A DNA stretch of 64,000 bases from Hyphomicrobiales bacterium (GTDB taxonomy: Bacteria > Pseudomonadota > Alphaproteobacteria > Rhizobiales > Xanthobacteraceae): positions 124,001 through 188,000 of the forward strand of contig JAFKKN010000003.1 in assembly GCA_017305535.1 (NCBI GenBank), written 5' to 3'. A program made the position numbers and the translations under genes. The notes beneath the pieces were generated by a model that was not told the DNA's origin, did no database searches, and saw nothing but the letters and a program-made list of their open reading frames with translations. This document shows positions 1-8,859 of the stretch, piece by piece. Each line of letters starts with the position of its first letter. The first letter of the stretch is position 1.

Positions 1-632
1 CGGTGGTCGCGACTGATATCTCTATTGCTGATGAGGTCGACTATCGCACGATGTGCTGTGACGTCCTCCGGGCAACTGACATCGCGAAGGCCGTGGATGT
101 GTGCGATGAGCTGGGCGGCATCGATGTCCTCGTCAACAGTGCTGGCATCATCAGGCGCGCGGATCCGTTGAAAATGTCTCGACAACTGTGGGACGAGATC
201 ATCGACGTCAATGTGAAGGGAGCGTTTCTCAGTTCGCAGGCGGCGGCGAAATCAATGATCCGCCACGGTCGCGGAGGATCTATTGTCAACATCGGGTCCG
301 TCAATGCCGAGAAGGTTTTCGGCGAGACAGTCGCCTACTGCACATCGAAAGGCGCGCTTCATGCAATGACCCGCGCCATGTCTCTGTCGCTCGCGCCGTT
401 CAATATCCGTGTGAATGTGTTGGCACCCGGTGCCGTCGCAGACACGAATCTGGAGCCGTCCCGCTGGCAAAGCGAACGGGAACGGGATGCGATGGTCTCT
501 CGAACCCCGCAGCGCCGGCTGGGGCAGTCTCAAGACATCGCGCCGTCCGCTCTATTTCTGGCCTCATCGCTGTCCTCCTTCATCACCGGAGCGACCTTGT
601 TTGTGGATGGGGGAAGGAGCGCGTCGGTATGA
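1..632 (+). CDS. SDR-family NAD(P)-dependent oxidoreductase, 5' truncated by window
   Basis: About 209 residues are visible, read in frame from base 3; the N-terminal Rossmann TGxxxGxG loop lies outside the window, so this is a partial gene rather than one starting at the GTG at base 3. The classical SDR remainder is clear: VLVNSAG (NNAG-type), a Ser in the NIGSVN strand, the catalytic YCTSK (YxxxK) and a C-terminal ITGATLFVDGG. It would catalyse NAD(P)-linked alcohol/ketone interconversion on an unknown substrate. Its stop overlaps the start of the next SDR (ATGA), so the two are translationally coupled. They look like diverged duplicates. Confidence 0.88.
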   Translation, partial: VVATDISIADEVDYRTMCCDVLRATDIAKAVDVCDELGGIDVLVNSAGIIRRADPLKMSRQLWDEIIDVNVKGAFLSSQAAAKSMIRHGRGGSIVNIGSVNAEKVFGETVAYCTSKGALHAMTRAMSLSLAPFNIRVNVLAPGAVADTNLEPSRWQSERERDAMVSRTPQRRLGQSQDIAPSALFLASSLSSFITGATLFVDGGRSASV

Positions 633-1342
633 GTGAATTGACCGGTAAAGTAGCGTGGGTGACGGGCGGAGGCGGAGGCATCGGCGCCGCCATCGTCAAC
701 GAACTGCGTCGGCGCGGCGCAACTGTCCGCGCAACGGATCGAGACGAGGTGGGAGGGCTAGATCGCTGTGACATGTGCGATCCCGACGAGATCGATCGCT
801 ACGCCCGCTCGCTTGTGGCTGCTCATGGGAAACTGGACATCCTGGTCAACAATGCGGGTATTCAGCGCCGCAGACAGTTTGTCGATTTCACCGAGGCTGA
901 TTTCGACGCCATTTTCGGCGTCAATGTGCGAGGCATGTTCTTTGCCAGCCAGGCGGCGGCACGCATGATGATCGAAACTGGTTGCGCCGGCTCCATCATC
1001 AATATTTCATCGGTCAATGCCACGCATGCGCAACCGGAAACGGTCCTCTATTGCGCATCAAAGGGAGCGGTCGCGACCATGACGCGAGCGCTGGCTGTCG
1101 CATTCGGCCCCCATGGCATTCGCGTCAATGCCATCGCCCCGGGAACGATCGTCACCGGCCTGAATCGGGACCGGCTCGCGAACGAGGATACTGTCGAAGG
1201 AGTTATACAGGTGACCGCCTTGGGGCGACTTGGTTTGCCGCAGGATGTGGCGCCGGCGGCAGCCTTCCTGGCAAGCGACGGCGCGGGCTTCATCACCGGG
1301 GCAACCGTCGCCGTTCATGGCGGCTGGACCCTCCAAGGATAG
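629..1342 (+). CDS. SDR-family NAD(P)-dependent oxidoreductase
   Basis: 237 residues, normal SDR length. The start at 629 is chosen because ATG overlaps the upstream stop (ATGA), GGAAGG lies just upstream, and the protein then begins with a proper beta-alpha-beta Rossmann start (TGGGGGIG near residue 13). It has NNAG, a Ser in INISSVN, YCASK (YxxxK) and a C-terminal FITGATVAVHGG. In-frame codons continue upstream to 188 but are only the antisense-free shadow of the preceding gene. Substrate unknown; likely works with the neighbouring paralogue in one oxidation or reduction pathway. Confidence 0.9.
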   Translation: MSELTGKVAWVTGGGGGIGAAIVNELRRRGATVRATDRDEVGGLDRCDMCDPDEIDRYARSLVAAHGKLDILVNNAGIQRRRQFVDFTEADFDAIFGVNVRGMFFASQAAARMMIETGCAGSIINISSVNATHAQPETVLYCASKGAVATMTRALAVAFGPHGIRVNAIAPGTIVTGLNRDRLANEDTVEGVIQVTALGRLGLPQDVAPAAAFLASDGAGFITGATVAVHGGWTLQG

Positions 1343-1375
1343 ATAGGAGAGGAGGGTTATCCTTTTTGTGAGAAT

Positions 1376-1687
1376 CTAAATTTTGTTGGAGTCGAAGATT
1401 GTACGGCAGACAAGGCCGTAGCGATTGTTGACACCGCGTGCATTCGCTTCTTCCTGCGATCGTTGCCCATCGATTCCGCTGCGCCAAGCGAGCGTGGCCT
1501 CGATGTCGGTTGTATGGATGATGGCGACGTATTTTCGTCGATCGGCTGGACCATCCGTCACCTCAAACCTTTGGACAGCCGTGACGCCGGGGGTTGCCAG
1601 GACCTCATCATAGTGAGGCCCGTGCATCCATTCTTCAAATTCGACGTTGGATGGCGCGTCGTACATCACGACTACGGCATGGCTCAT
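1376..1687 (-). CDS. Small dimeric alpha/beta-barrel-like protein (DUF4286/EthD-like)
   Basis: 103 residues starting at MSHAVVVMYD. GAGAGG sits eight bases before this ATG, so longer in-frame readings up to 1834 are rejected. The sequence pattern (N-terminal beta strand, FEEWMHGPHYDEVL helix, PGVTAVQRFEV strand) resembles ferredoxin-like dimeric barrel proteins such as the EthD and DUF4286 families. It is convergent with the SDR pair with only 33 bases between stops. Function is unassigned; family placement is by pattern only. Confidence 0.62.
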   Translation of the reverse strand: MSHAVVVMYDAPSNVEFEEWMHGPHYDEVLATPGVTAVQRFEVTDGPADRRKYVAIIHTTDIEATLAWRSGIDGQRSQEEANARGVNNRYGLVCRTIFDSNKI

Positions 1688-2328
1688 GTTCGACCTCTCG
1701 TGAGTTGCTGATCGGGCAGGTCGATCAGGTGTGCGTTCTAAAGGGGTGGTGCACGTGATGATCCAGATTGGTCGCACAGTGTGCCAAATAGGACCGATTT
1801 TCTTACGCGGCGCGAGGCGTCGCACTGCAATCACTTGGCGATAGCAACTTGCTCAACGCTATCATCGGCAAGCAATCGCGGCAGACGACGCCATTGACAT
1901 TAAACTATATCATATATATGTATTATGTCCAGGTGCTCGCTCTGACGCGCGCGGTCAGGAAAAGGCTGGTTAGTCCGCCGGATCGGGTGCTTCGTCACCG
2001 GCGTGTTTTGGCGGAGCATCGGCGATAAATATGTGCCGGCTTCTGTCGCGAAGGGCTGGACGCCTTCAAACCATTGTTCGCCCCCCGGCGCTGGCGCCAG
2101 GTCGTCGACCGGTCGTAGCCTTTGCCAGGCGCTCCATGATGTCGGTGGTGAGCGACCGCCTGACTCGACAGCCTCCGGGACGCTTGTGATCCGCTGTCCA
2201 AGGAAATCCGGCCTGGATAGGCAACGTGCATGCAGATACGGATATCGAAATGCCTCCAGCGGAATGATCGCGGTGGTCATGTCGGAGTCTATATTGCGGC
2301 GATTGTTGCGGCCTCTGTCCCGGGGTAA
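1688..2328. other. Intergenic region upstream of bioM with AT-rich palindrome
   Basis: 640 bases without a gene I can support. Open frames on both strands (for example 1900-2280 on the minus strand) have no recognisable domain and no good ribosome site. An AT-rich island at 1900-1927 contains the perfect 10-base palindrome CATATATATG (1911-1920), unusual in this GC-rich setting and possibly an operator or promoter element. I found no BioR-type box (TTATnnATAA-like) and no recognisable riboswitch here. Confidence 0.4.
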
Positions 2329-3126
2329 ATGGACACGGCCCTTTTAATGGTCAGGTGCATGTCGAGTGTCTTGCAAGAGGTTCCTTCCGCGGCTGGGATT
2401 AATGAATCGGTGCCAGTAGGTAAGATCGCTTTTGAAAGCGTGGAGGTGTGGCGCGCGAACCGCCAGCTACTGTCGGTCCCCGCGCTTCATCTCGATGCCC
2501 AGCGTATCGGCGTGATCGGCGATAATGGTTCCGGCAAAAGCACCATGCTGCGGTTAATCAACGGTCTGCTGTTGCCGAGCAGGGGGCGGGTTGTCGTCGC
2601 AGGGCTCGAGACGGCGCGTCATCGCAAGGAACTGCCGGCGCACGTCGGCTTCGTCTTTCAGAATCCCGATCACCAACTGATTTTCCCGACGGTGGGGGAG
2701 GAGATCGCGTTCGGATTGACCGAGCGCGGGATGTCCGGGCGCCAGGCGCGGCAGCAGGCGCTGGCGTTACTGGAACAGCACGGCTGCACCGGATGGGCCG
2801 ATCGCAACGTCAATGAACTGTCCGGCGGCCAGAAGCAGCTTGTCTGCATTCTGGCGGTGCTCGCGACCGAGCCTTCGATTGTGCTGATGGACGAACCCTT
2901 CTCGAGCCTCGATCTTCCAACACGATTTGTGCTGTCGCGCAAGATCATGAACTTGCCGCAGCAGATCGTGATGGCGTCGCACGATCTCGAATTGCTCGCG
3001 CGGTTCGATCGGGTGATCTGGCTCGATGCGGGCCGCATTCGTCTGGATGGTTCACCTGCCGATGTGCTACCAGCCTATCGAGGACACGCGATGATGGCGG
3101 CTGAAGCGGACCTCGTCACAGCATGA
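2329..3126 (+). CDS. bioM: Biotin ECF transporter ATPase BioM
   Basis: 265-residue CbiO/EcfA-type ABC ATPase that energises biotin uptake through BioN and BioY at the inner membrane. Visible motifs are Walker A GDNGSGKST (about residues 64-72), Q-loop FQNPDHQ, signature LSGGQKQ, Walker B IVLMDEPF and the switch His in MASHD. GGGG precedes the ATG at 2329, although ATGs at 2347 and 2359 are possible and the first 30 residues are not conserved-looking. It overlaps bioN by four bases (ATGA). The assignment to biotin rather than cobalt rests on the adjacent bioY. Confidence 0.9.
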   Translation: MDTALLMVRCMSSVLQEVPSAAGINESVPVGKIAFESVEVWRANRQLLSVPALHLDAQRIGVIGDNGSGKSTMLRLINGLLLPSRGRVVVAGLETARHRKELPAHVGFVFQNPDHQLIFPTVGEEIAFGLTERGMSGRQARQQALALLEQHGCTGWADRNVNELSGGQKQLVCILAVLATEPSIVLMDEPFSSLDLPTRFVLSRKIMNLPQQIVMASHDLELLARFDRVIWLDAGRIRLDGSPADVLPAYRGHAMMAAEADLVTA

Positions 3127-3746
3127 TGATCGACGGCCTTGCGCCAAAGACCTGGCTGCATCGTGTGCCCGCGGGTTTCAAGCTTGCGGGTTTGGCGCTG
3201 CTCAGTCTGCTGCTGCTGCCGATCGACGACTGGCGGATACTGGCCGGCGCGCTGGCGATAGTTCTTGCAATCTATGCCGGATTCGGGCGCGCCGGGTTCG
3301 AGCGGCTTGCCTTGCTGCGGCCGCTGATTCCGCTGCTCGTCATCGTCGGCGGTGTCCAGGCGCTCTCCGGCGGCTGGTACGCGGGCGCCGCCATCAGCCT
3401 CCGGCTGCTGGCAATGCTTCTACTCGCTGATCTCGTCAGCATGACCACGACGATGAGCGCGCTGATGGATGTGCTTGCGCCGTTCTTCAACCTGCTTCGT
3501 CCGCTCGGCGTCAATCCACGCAAGATGGCGCTTGCGGTGGCGCTTGTGTTGCGCTTTGTCCCGGTGTTGCTGACGCGATGGCGCGCTCGCGAGGAAGCCT
3601 GGAAGGCGAGGACTCATCGTCGCGTTCCGGTGCGGCTGGTAGCCGTGTTCCTCGCCGATATTCTTCAGTTGGCCGATCGGGTTGCGGAATCGCTCGATGC
3701 AAGAGGTTTCGATACCCCCAACGCCAATCGCCAACGCAAGAGCTGA
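3123..3746 (+). CDS. bioN: Biotin ECF transporter transmembrane coupling protein BioN
   Basis: 207-residue CbiQ/EcfT-family membrane protein that couples BioM ATP hydrolysis to the BioY substrate-binding subunit. Several hydrophobic segments are seen (roughly residues 18-55, 70-90, 95-130). The C-terminal cytoplasmic part has the expected Ala-Arg-Gly coupling signature, in REEAWKARTHRR and the later LDARGFD. Its start overlaps the bioM stop, and bioY follows after 12 bases, so bioMNY is one operon. Confidence 0.88.
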   Translation: MMIDGLAPKTWLHRVPAGFKLAGLALLSLLLLPIDDWRILAGALAIVLAIYAGFGRAGFERLALLRPLIPLLVIVGGVQALSGGWYAGAAISLRLLAMLLLADLVSMTTTMSALMDVLAPFFNLLRPLGVNPRKMALAVALVLRFVPVLLTRWRAREEAWKARTHRRVPVRLVAVFLADILQLADRVAESLDARGFDTPNANRQRKS

Positions 3747-3758
3747 TAGGAGAATGAC

Positions 3759-4313
3759 GTGGAATCGCGAGCCATTGTTCGTATTGCCCTGATGGCGGCC
3801 GTGATCGGTGTGCTGGGAATGCTTCCCGGGGTTATGCTGCCGATCGCCATGGGTGTGCCGATCACAGCGCAGACGCTCGGTGTCATGCTGGCCGGAATCA
3901 TCCTCGGTCCGCGTCACGGTGCGCTGGCGGTGCTGTTGTTCCTGTTCGTGGTGCTGCTCGGGGCGCCGCTGTTGTCGGGCGGGCGTGGCGGCCTCGGCGT
4001 GCTGTTCGGGCCGTCGGTCGGCTTCTTGCTCGGTTTCGTGCCTGCCGCCTTTGTTTCCGGCATGGTGATGGAGCAGTTGAAGAGATTGCCGGTGTTTGCC
4101 GCGGCGTTGGTGGCCGCTGTCGTCGGCGGCATCGTCGTGGAATATGCCTGCGGCGTTGTCGGCCTGATGGCGATAGCGCGCATGAGTCTGGCGCAGGCGC
4201 TTCTTGCGACAGCCATCTTCATACCCGGCGATCTCCTGAAGGCGCTGGCGACGGCTTTCGTCGCGGAGGCCTCATATCGCGGTTATCCGGCCGCCATCGC
4301 GAGCAGGGCGTGA
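3759..4313 (+). CDS. bioY: Biotin ECF transporter S component BioY
   Basis: 184-residue hydrophobic protein with about six membrane segments and the BioY family features: MLPIAMGVPITAQTLGVML (TAQT), a GAPLLSGGRGG loop and GPSVGFLLGF. BioY binds biotin in the membrane and confers specificity on the BioM-BioN module. Its stop overlaps the GTG start of the following CoA ligase (GTGA), coupling transport to the downstream acyl-CoA genes. Confidence 0.93.
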   Translation: MESRAIVRIALMAAVIGVLGMLPGVMLPIAMGVPITAQTLGVMLAGIILGPRHGALAVLLFLFVVLLGAPLLSGGRGGLGVLFGPSVGFLLGFVPAAFVSGMVMEQLKRLPVFAAALVAAVVGGIVVEYACGVVGLMAIARMSLAQALLATAIFIPGDLLKALATAFVAEASYRGYPAAIASRA

Positions 4314-5818
4314 CCGACGGCGCGACCATCACCGCAACGTTGTCGCGGCATGCCCGTGCGCGGCCGGAGGGCGTCGCCGTGATTTGCGATGGCCATGCGA
4401 TCGCGTGGCGTGAGCTCGATCAAGCCGTGGAGCGCCTTGCCGCGCATCTCGCGGAAACCGTGCCGGCGGGACGTGGTGTCGCACTGCATCTGTCCAATGG
4501 GTCGGCGCTGGCGCTCTTGTTCCTCGCGGTCGCGCGCGCGGGGCGGGAGGCGCAGGTTCTTGATCCGAGCTGGCCGATTGAGACGACGCGGCTGGCGATC
4601 GAGGAATTGTCGCCGAGTCTCGTGATCAGTCACGATCCGGCACTGGCAATCGAGGGCGACGCGCTGATCCTGGCCGATCAGCACAGCTCCTTTGAAACGG
4701 TCGCGGAGGCGATCGGCGCGAGCACCGCGTTCGAGGCGGCTCCGGAGTCCGATCCACTGACGCCGTTTTATGTCGGCTTCACCTCGGGTTCGACCGGTGT
4801 GCCGAAGGGATATCGACGCCATCATTTATCGTGGGTCGAGAGCTTTCGCGCCGGAGATCGTGAATTCGACATCGGCGTCGACGATGTCGTGCTCGCGCCC
4901 GGCGCGCTGACGCATTCGCTGTTTCTCTACGGGCTCGCGCATGGACTTTATGCCGGCGCGACGGTGATCCTGTGCCGCCAGTTCCGCCCTAACTCGGTCT
5001 GCCGGCTGATCGCGACGCATCGGGCGAGCGTGCTCTATGGCGTGCCGACCCAGCTTGAAATGATCGTGGAGGCGGCCGCGCGCGAGAACGCGTCGCCATT
5101 TGCTTCGATGCGCTGGATTCTATCTTCGGGCGCGAAATGGCAGGGCAGCGCAATGGACGATCTGCGCGCGCATTTTCCGGGCGCGCGCTTCGCGGAGTTC
5201 TACGGCGCCTCCGAACTCAGTTTCATCACGGTTGCGAAGGACGACGAAGATGTGCCGCCGGATTCGGTCGGGCGTGCATTTACCGGTGTCGATCTCTCGA
5301 TCCGGGATCATCTGGGGCGTCGTCTAGCGCCGGGTGAGGCCGGGCAGGTGTTTGTCGCCAGCCCCTTCGCTTTCATCGATTATGCCTGCGGGAGCACGGC
5401 CGCGCTCCTGCGCGACGGCGAGGCGATATCCGTCGGCGATATCGGCTTTCTCGATGCGCGCGGCTATCTGCATCTTGTCGGCCGGGCCAGCCGGATGATC
5501 ATCACTTCCGGCAAGAACGTGCATCCGGAAGAGATCGAGCGCGTGCTCGAGAGCCACCGTGCGGTGATGGCGGCCGCGGTACTGGGCGTTCACGACGATC
5601 GCCGGGGCGAGCGGCTGGTGGCGCTGCTCGATCTCGATCCTGAAGTGCCCGTTACCTCGTCCGACCTGATTGGTCATGCCCGAGGTCATCTGCCGCTCTA
5701 CAAGATCCCGCGTCGTTTTGTGCTGCCGCCGCGATGGCCGCTGACGTCGTCCGGCAAGAACGATTTCCAGGCGCTGCACCGCATCTGGGACAGCGAAGCG
5801 TGCGAGGTGCTTCCGTGA
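4310..5818 (+). CDS. AMP-forming acyl-CoA ligase linked to bioY (YhfT-like)
   Basis: 502-residue ANL-superfamily ligase that would adenylate a carboxylic acid and transfer it to CoA. The P-loop is TSGSTGVPKGY (about residues 160-170), followed by FYGASE, the VGDIGFLD motif, and the C-terminal hinge (GRASRMIITSGKN) with a late catalytic Lys in SSGKNDFQ. The GTG start overlaps the bioY stop. In Bacillus subtilis bioY (yhfU) sits beside a ligase (yhfT) and thiolase (yhfS), so this is the same association in another phylum. A role in making or recycling a pimeloyl-type biotin precursor is inference. Confidence 0.85.
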   Translation: MTDGATITATLSRHARARPEGVAVICDGHAIAWRELDQAVERLAAHLAETVPAGRGVALHLSNGSALALLFLAVARAGREAQVLDPSWPIETTRLAIEELSPSLVISHDPALAIEGDALILADQHSSFETVAEAIGASTAFEAAPESDPLTPFYVGFTSGSTGVPKGYRRHHLSWVESFRAGDREFDIGVDDVVLAPGALTHSLFLYGLAHGLYAGATVILCRQFRPNSVCRLIATHRASVLYGVPTQLEMIVEAAARENASPFASMRWILSSGAKWQGSAMDDLRAHFPGARFAEFYGASELSFITVAKDDEDVPPDSVGRAFTGVDLSIRDHLGRRLAPGEAGQVFVASPFAFIDYACGSTAALLRDGEAISVGDIGFLDARGYLHLVGRASRMIITSGKNVHPEEIERVLESHRAVMAAAVLGVHDDRRGERLVALLDLDPEVPVTSSDLIGHARGHLPLYKIPRRFVLPPRWPLTSSGKNDFQALHRIWDSEACEVLP

Positions 5819-6942
5819 GCGCAGTTTATCTCGTCGCGGCGCGTCGCACGGCAGTCGCTCCGCGCAATGGCGCGTTCAAGGCGGTCGAGGCCGACGAACT
5901 CGGCGAAGCGCCGATCCGCGCGGTATTGTCCGATGCCGGGATGGCGTCGGATGCGATCGACGATGTGATCTTCGGCAATGCGTTGTATGCCGGCGGCAAT
6001 CCGGCGCGGCTTGCCGCGTTGCGCGCCGGATTGCCGGATCATGTTCCGGCGCTGACCATTGATAGCCAATGCTGCGGCGGACTCGACGCGATCATGATGG
6101 CGGCCGAACGGATCGCCAGTGGAGGCGCCGATGCCGTCATCGCTGGCGGTGTCGAAAGTTTCAGCCGGGCGCCGTTGCGGGCGCGGCGGCCGCGCGACGC
6201 CGGCGAGATGCCGCAACCCTATGACAGGCCCCCCTTCGCGCCGTGGCCGGAGCGGGACCCGGACATGATCGCAGCCGCCGCGACGTTGGCGGAAGCGTTC
6301 AATATTCGGCGCGACAGACAGGATGCATTCGCGATCGCCAGCCACCGCAAGGCCATCAAGAATCCTTCAGGCCATGGCGAGATCGCACCGCTGGCCGGAT
6401 TGTCGCACGATGCCTTTCCCCGCGCATTGACGGAGTCATTGTGCTCGCGTTTGCCACCGATCGCGGGCGGCCCATCCTTCGGCGTGACGCGCGCAACGGT
6501 GGCGGTGGAAGCCGATGCCGCCGCCGCCGTGCTGGTGGTCTCGGAATCGATGCTGCGGCGTCTCGATGTCGCACGCCCGCTGCGCATCGTGGCGGCGACT
6601 CGATGCGGCGGAGATCCGGCAATGCCCGGATCTGCCCCGATCGCCGCGGCCCGGAAACTGCTCGCGCCCCGGCAGATCGCTCCCGAGATGATCGCGGTTG
6701 CCGAAATCATGGAAGCTTTCGCCGCGCAGGCGATCGCCTGCGCGGAGGGCATTGGCGTTGCGGAATCGGTACTTAATCGGGGCGGCGGCGGATTGGCCCG
6801 CGGCCATCCGATCGGTGCGTCGGGCGCTATTCTCGCCGTGCGGCTGTGGCATGAAATGCAGAAGGAAACCCCGGGCGCGCTGGGGCTTGCCGCGATTGCC
6901 GCGGCTGGCGGTATCGGTAGTGCGCTGCTCGTGAGGGCGTGA
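5815..6942 (+). CDS. Thiolase-family protein with altered active site (YhfS-like)
   Basis: 375 residues from the GTG at 5815, which overlaps the ligase stop (GTGA); the in-frame upstream extension to 5734 is the shadow of the ligase. The nucleophilic Cys is kept in DSQCCGGL (C86) and the His in GHPIGASG is kept. The block that is NEAF in classical thiolases reads MEAF, and the second catalytic Cys near the C terminus (CxGGG type) is Ala in IAAAGGIG. Either the chemistry differs from a biosynthetic thiolase or the protein is a condensing-enzyme relative. It is part of the bioMNY-ligase-thiolase-hydratase operon. Confidence 0.8.
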   Translation: MSAVYLVAARRTAVAPRNGAFKAVEADELGEAPIRAVLSDAGMASDAIDDVIFGNALYAGGNPARLAALRAGLPDHVPALTIDSQCCGGLDAIMMAAERIASGGADAVIAGGVESFSRAPLRARRPRDAGEMPQPYDRPPFAPWPERDPDMIAAAATLAEAFNIRRDRQDAFAIASHRKAIKNPSGHGEIAPLAGLSHDAFPRALTESLCSRLPPIAGGPSFGVTRATVAVEADAAAAVLVVSESMLRRLDVARPLRIVAATRCGGDPAMPGSAPIAAARKLLAPRQIAPEMIAVAEIMEAFAAQAIACAEGIGVAESVLNRGGGGLARGHPIGASGAILAVRLWHEMQKETPGALGLAAIAAAGGIGSALLVRA

Positions 6943-6959
6943 GGTAAAGGCGCGATGCA

Positions 6960-7457
6960 ATGAGCGAAGCAGGGGACGAGCGCGCATTGCCGGTCGTTAG
7001 CACGCCGCTGCGTGTCGCGAGCGCGATCGAACTTGTCGCCGTGGTCGGCCGCGAATTCGCACCGAGCCGATGGCTTGTGGTGACGCAGGACGAGATCGAC
7101 TGTTTTGTCGCGCTGACTGGCGACCGCAACTGGGTTCACACCGATGTCGAGCGGGCGGCGCGCGAGTTGCCGGAAGCAAAGACGATTGTGCCCGGTCAGC
7201 TTCTTCTCGCTCTCGTGCCGGGCCTGCTTCAGGGGGTCTATCAAGTAACAGGCTCAGGTCAGGGATATGCCGCGACGATCCGCAATGTCCGGTTTCGCCA
7301 GACCGTACACCCCGGCGATGTGTTCCGCCTTCGCGCGCGGTTGACCCTGGTCAGGCAGCGTCAACGCTTCGTGCAGGTCGATGCGGTATGCGATCTCGAA
7401 TTGGCGTCTGGCCAGAAGGCATTGACGTCGCAACGTACGGATATTTTTTTGACTTAG
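6960..7457 (+). CDS. MaoC-like/hotdog-fold acyl-CoA hydratase
   Basis: 165 residues with a hotdog hydratase core: the R-hydratase catalytic motif appears as TGDRNWVHTD (Asp-x4-His, about residues 54-63), followed by IVPGQLLLAL and a beta-rich C-terminal half. Such enzymes hydrate 2-enoyl-CoA to (R)-3-hydroxyacyl-CoA. It lies 17 bases after the thiolase and ends the operon. With the ligase and thiolase it supplies three of the activities of a short fatty-acyl-CoA cycle. Confidence 0.78.
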   Translation: MSEAGDERALPVVSTPLRVASAIELVAVVGREFAPSRWLVVTQDEIDCFVALTGDRNWVHTDVERAARELPEAKTIVPGQLLLALVPGLLQGVYQVTGSGQGYAATIRNVRFRQTVHPGDVFRLRARLTLVRQRQRFVQVDAVCDLELASGQKALTSQRTDIFLT

Positions 7458-7549
7458 TAAAAAGGGCAGCGAGAGTGTAATACTTCCAAGGACCGTTGCA
7501 ATCACACGTTCCCGGTTTACGAAGGATGCATTGGGATCGCCCGTTCAAA

Positions 7550-7608
7550 TTGCGGGCAACTGTAACCTTCGCGAGATTCGTTCGCGAAAAGCTGACTGTT
7601 GCCCGCAA
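7550..7608. terminator. Nested hairpin between convergent operons
   Basis: An 11-base perfect inverted repeat, TTGCGGGCAAC (7550-7560) with GTTGCCCGCAA (7598-7608), encloses a second stem TTCGCGA/TCGCGAA (7568-7574, 7582-7588). It sits between the ends of two convergent operons, as expected for a bidirectional terminator or 3'-end stabiliser. There is no long U tract on the plus strand. Confidence 0.55.
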
Positions 7609-7618
7609 AGAGGTCAGA

Positions 7619-8836
7619 TTAAACGGCGCCGAGCAAATCTCCGACTTTCTCGTAAGCCTCGCCTTTGAAGCGCATCATCTGAAACTTCTTGATCGCGGCA
7701 TAGTTGCCTGGCGTCGTGTTCATGGTGATGCCGGGGATGAGCAGCGGGGCGCGAAAATCGCGCAGGCTGGTGGCCTGCCGCAGCACGTTTTCCCGGGTCA
7801 GGACGTCGCCGCACTGGCGGATGACGTGCGCGGTCGTCGCGGCGATGGTATAACCGATGGCATAGAGGTCATCACCGCGATCCGCGTTCGGAACATAGCG
7901 ATCGAGGAACGCCATATACGCCTTCATGTCGGCCTGGTCCGCCCACAGCGGATTTCCGGGATCTTGTCGGGTGGCCAGCGCCAACACGCCCTGGACATTC
8001 TCGAAGCCGGCCGGTTTGAGGGTCGAGCGCGTCGATGAGTTGCCGGCGCCAAGAAACACCTGCGGTTTCCAGTTCAGCGCCGTCATCTTGCGCAACGCCT
8101 GGCTCGCCATCTTTGGAATGGTGATCAGGGAGACCACGTCCGCGCCGGATGCCTTCATCTGAACGATCTGCGAATCGATCGTGGGATCGCCGACCGAATA
8201 ATTGAGTTCAGACACGATCTGCGATGCGCGCGCGCCCAGACCGGCTTTAAGTCCGGACAGCGTCGCCTTGCCGGCGTCGTCGTTCTGATAGATCACCGCG
8301 ATCTTCGCATCGGGCATCGCACTTGCGATGTATCGGCCCGATATGCTGCCTTCAATCTCATAGGTCGCGCCGCCGAGCATCGTCCACGGGCTGTGCGCCG
8401 GATCGGCTAGCTTGCTCGCCGCCGCCGCGAGAAAGATCTGAGGGACCTTTCGGGTGTTCATATACTTCTGAACGGCGATATTGCCCGGCGTACCCATCGC
8501 GCCGGCGATGAACAGAACCTCGTCGCCTTCCACCAGGCGCCGCGCGGCTTCCACCGATTTCGGCGGACTATAAGCGTCGTCATAATTGATGAACTTGATG
8601 TTGCGGTCGTTAATTCCGCCCTGCTCGTTCAGCATACGGAAGTAAGCGTCCATCGCCAACGCAAGGACACCGAAGGACGACACCGGGCCGCTCAACGGGC
8701 CGAACTGTCCGATGCGAATTTCCTTGTCGCTGGCGCCGGCATCGTAAGTGCCTGCCGCGAATGCCGGGCGTTTGACCAACCCAGCCGCAAGTCCCGCCGC
8801 TGCTCCACCGAGCAGCGCACGCCTGTTCATCCTCAT
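7619..8836 (-). CDS. ABC transporter substrate-binding protein, branched-chain amino acid (LivK) type
   Basis: 405-residue periplasmic binding protein. A twin-arginine-like leader, MNRRALLGG plus a hydrophobic stretch ending AFAAG, predicts export. The mature part begins with the type I fold hallmark IRIGQFGPLSGPVSSFG and continues with the two-lobed LivK pattern. It is the last gene of the TetR-headed operon. No permease or ATPase gene accompanies it, so it must borrow a transporter or serve as an orphan sensor or carrier. The ligand is probably the organic acid that the operon catabolises (inference). Confidence 0.87.
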   Translation of the reverse strand: MRMNRRALLGGAAAGLAAGLVKRPAFAAGTYDAGASDKEIRIGQFGPLSGPVSSFGVLALAMDAYFRMLNEQGGINDRNIKFINYDDAYSPPKSVEAARRLVEGDEVLFIAGAMGTPGNIAVQKYMNTRKVPQIFLAAAASKLADPAHSPWTMLGGATYEIEGSISGRYIASAMPDAKIAVIYQNDDAGKATLSGLKAGLGARASQIVSELNYSVGDPTIDSQIVQMKASGADVVSLITIPKMASQALRKMTALNWKPQVFLGAGNSSTRSTLKPAGFENVQGVLALATRQDPGNPLWADQADMKAYMAFLDRYVPNADRGDDLYAIGYTIAATTAHVIRQCGDVLTRENVLRQATSLRDFRAPLLIPGITMNTTPGNYAAIKKFQMMRFKGEAYEKVGDLLGAV

Positions 8837-8859
8837 GTCGTACTCCCTTTGATACTGGT

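Noticed and set aside
1900-2280. Minus-strand frame of 126 codons upstream of bioM
   Set aside because: No ribosome site, no recognisable domain, and an equally open frame on the other strand.
1688-2328. Biotin-responsive BioR box or riboswitch upstream of bioM
   Set aside because: No TTATnnATAA-type palindrome and no conserved riboswitch core could be found.
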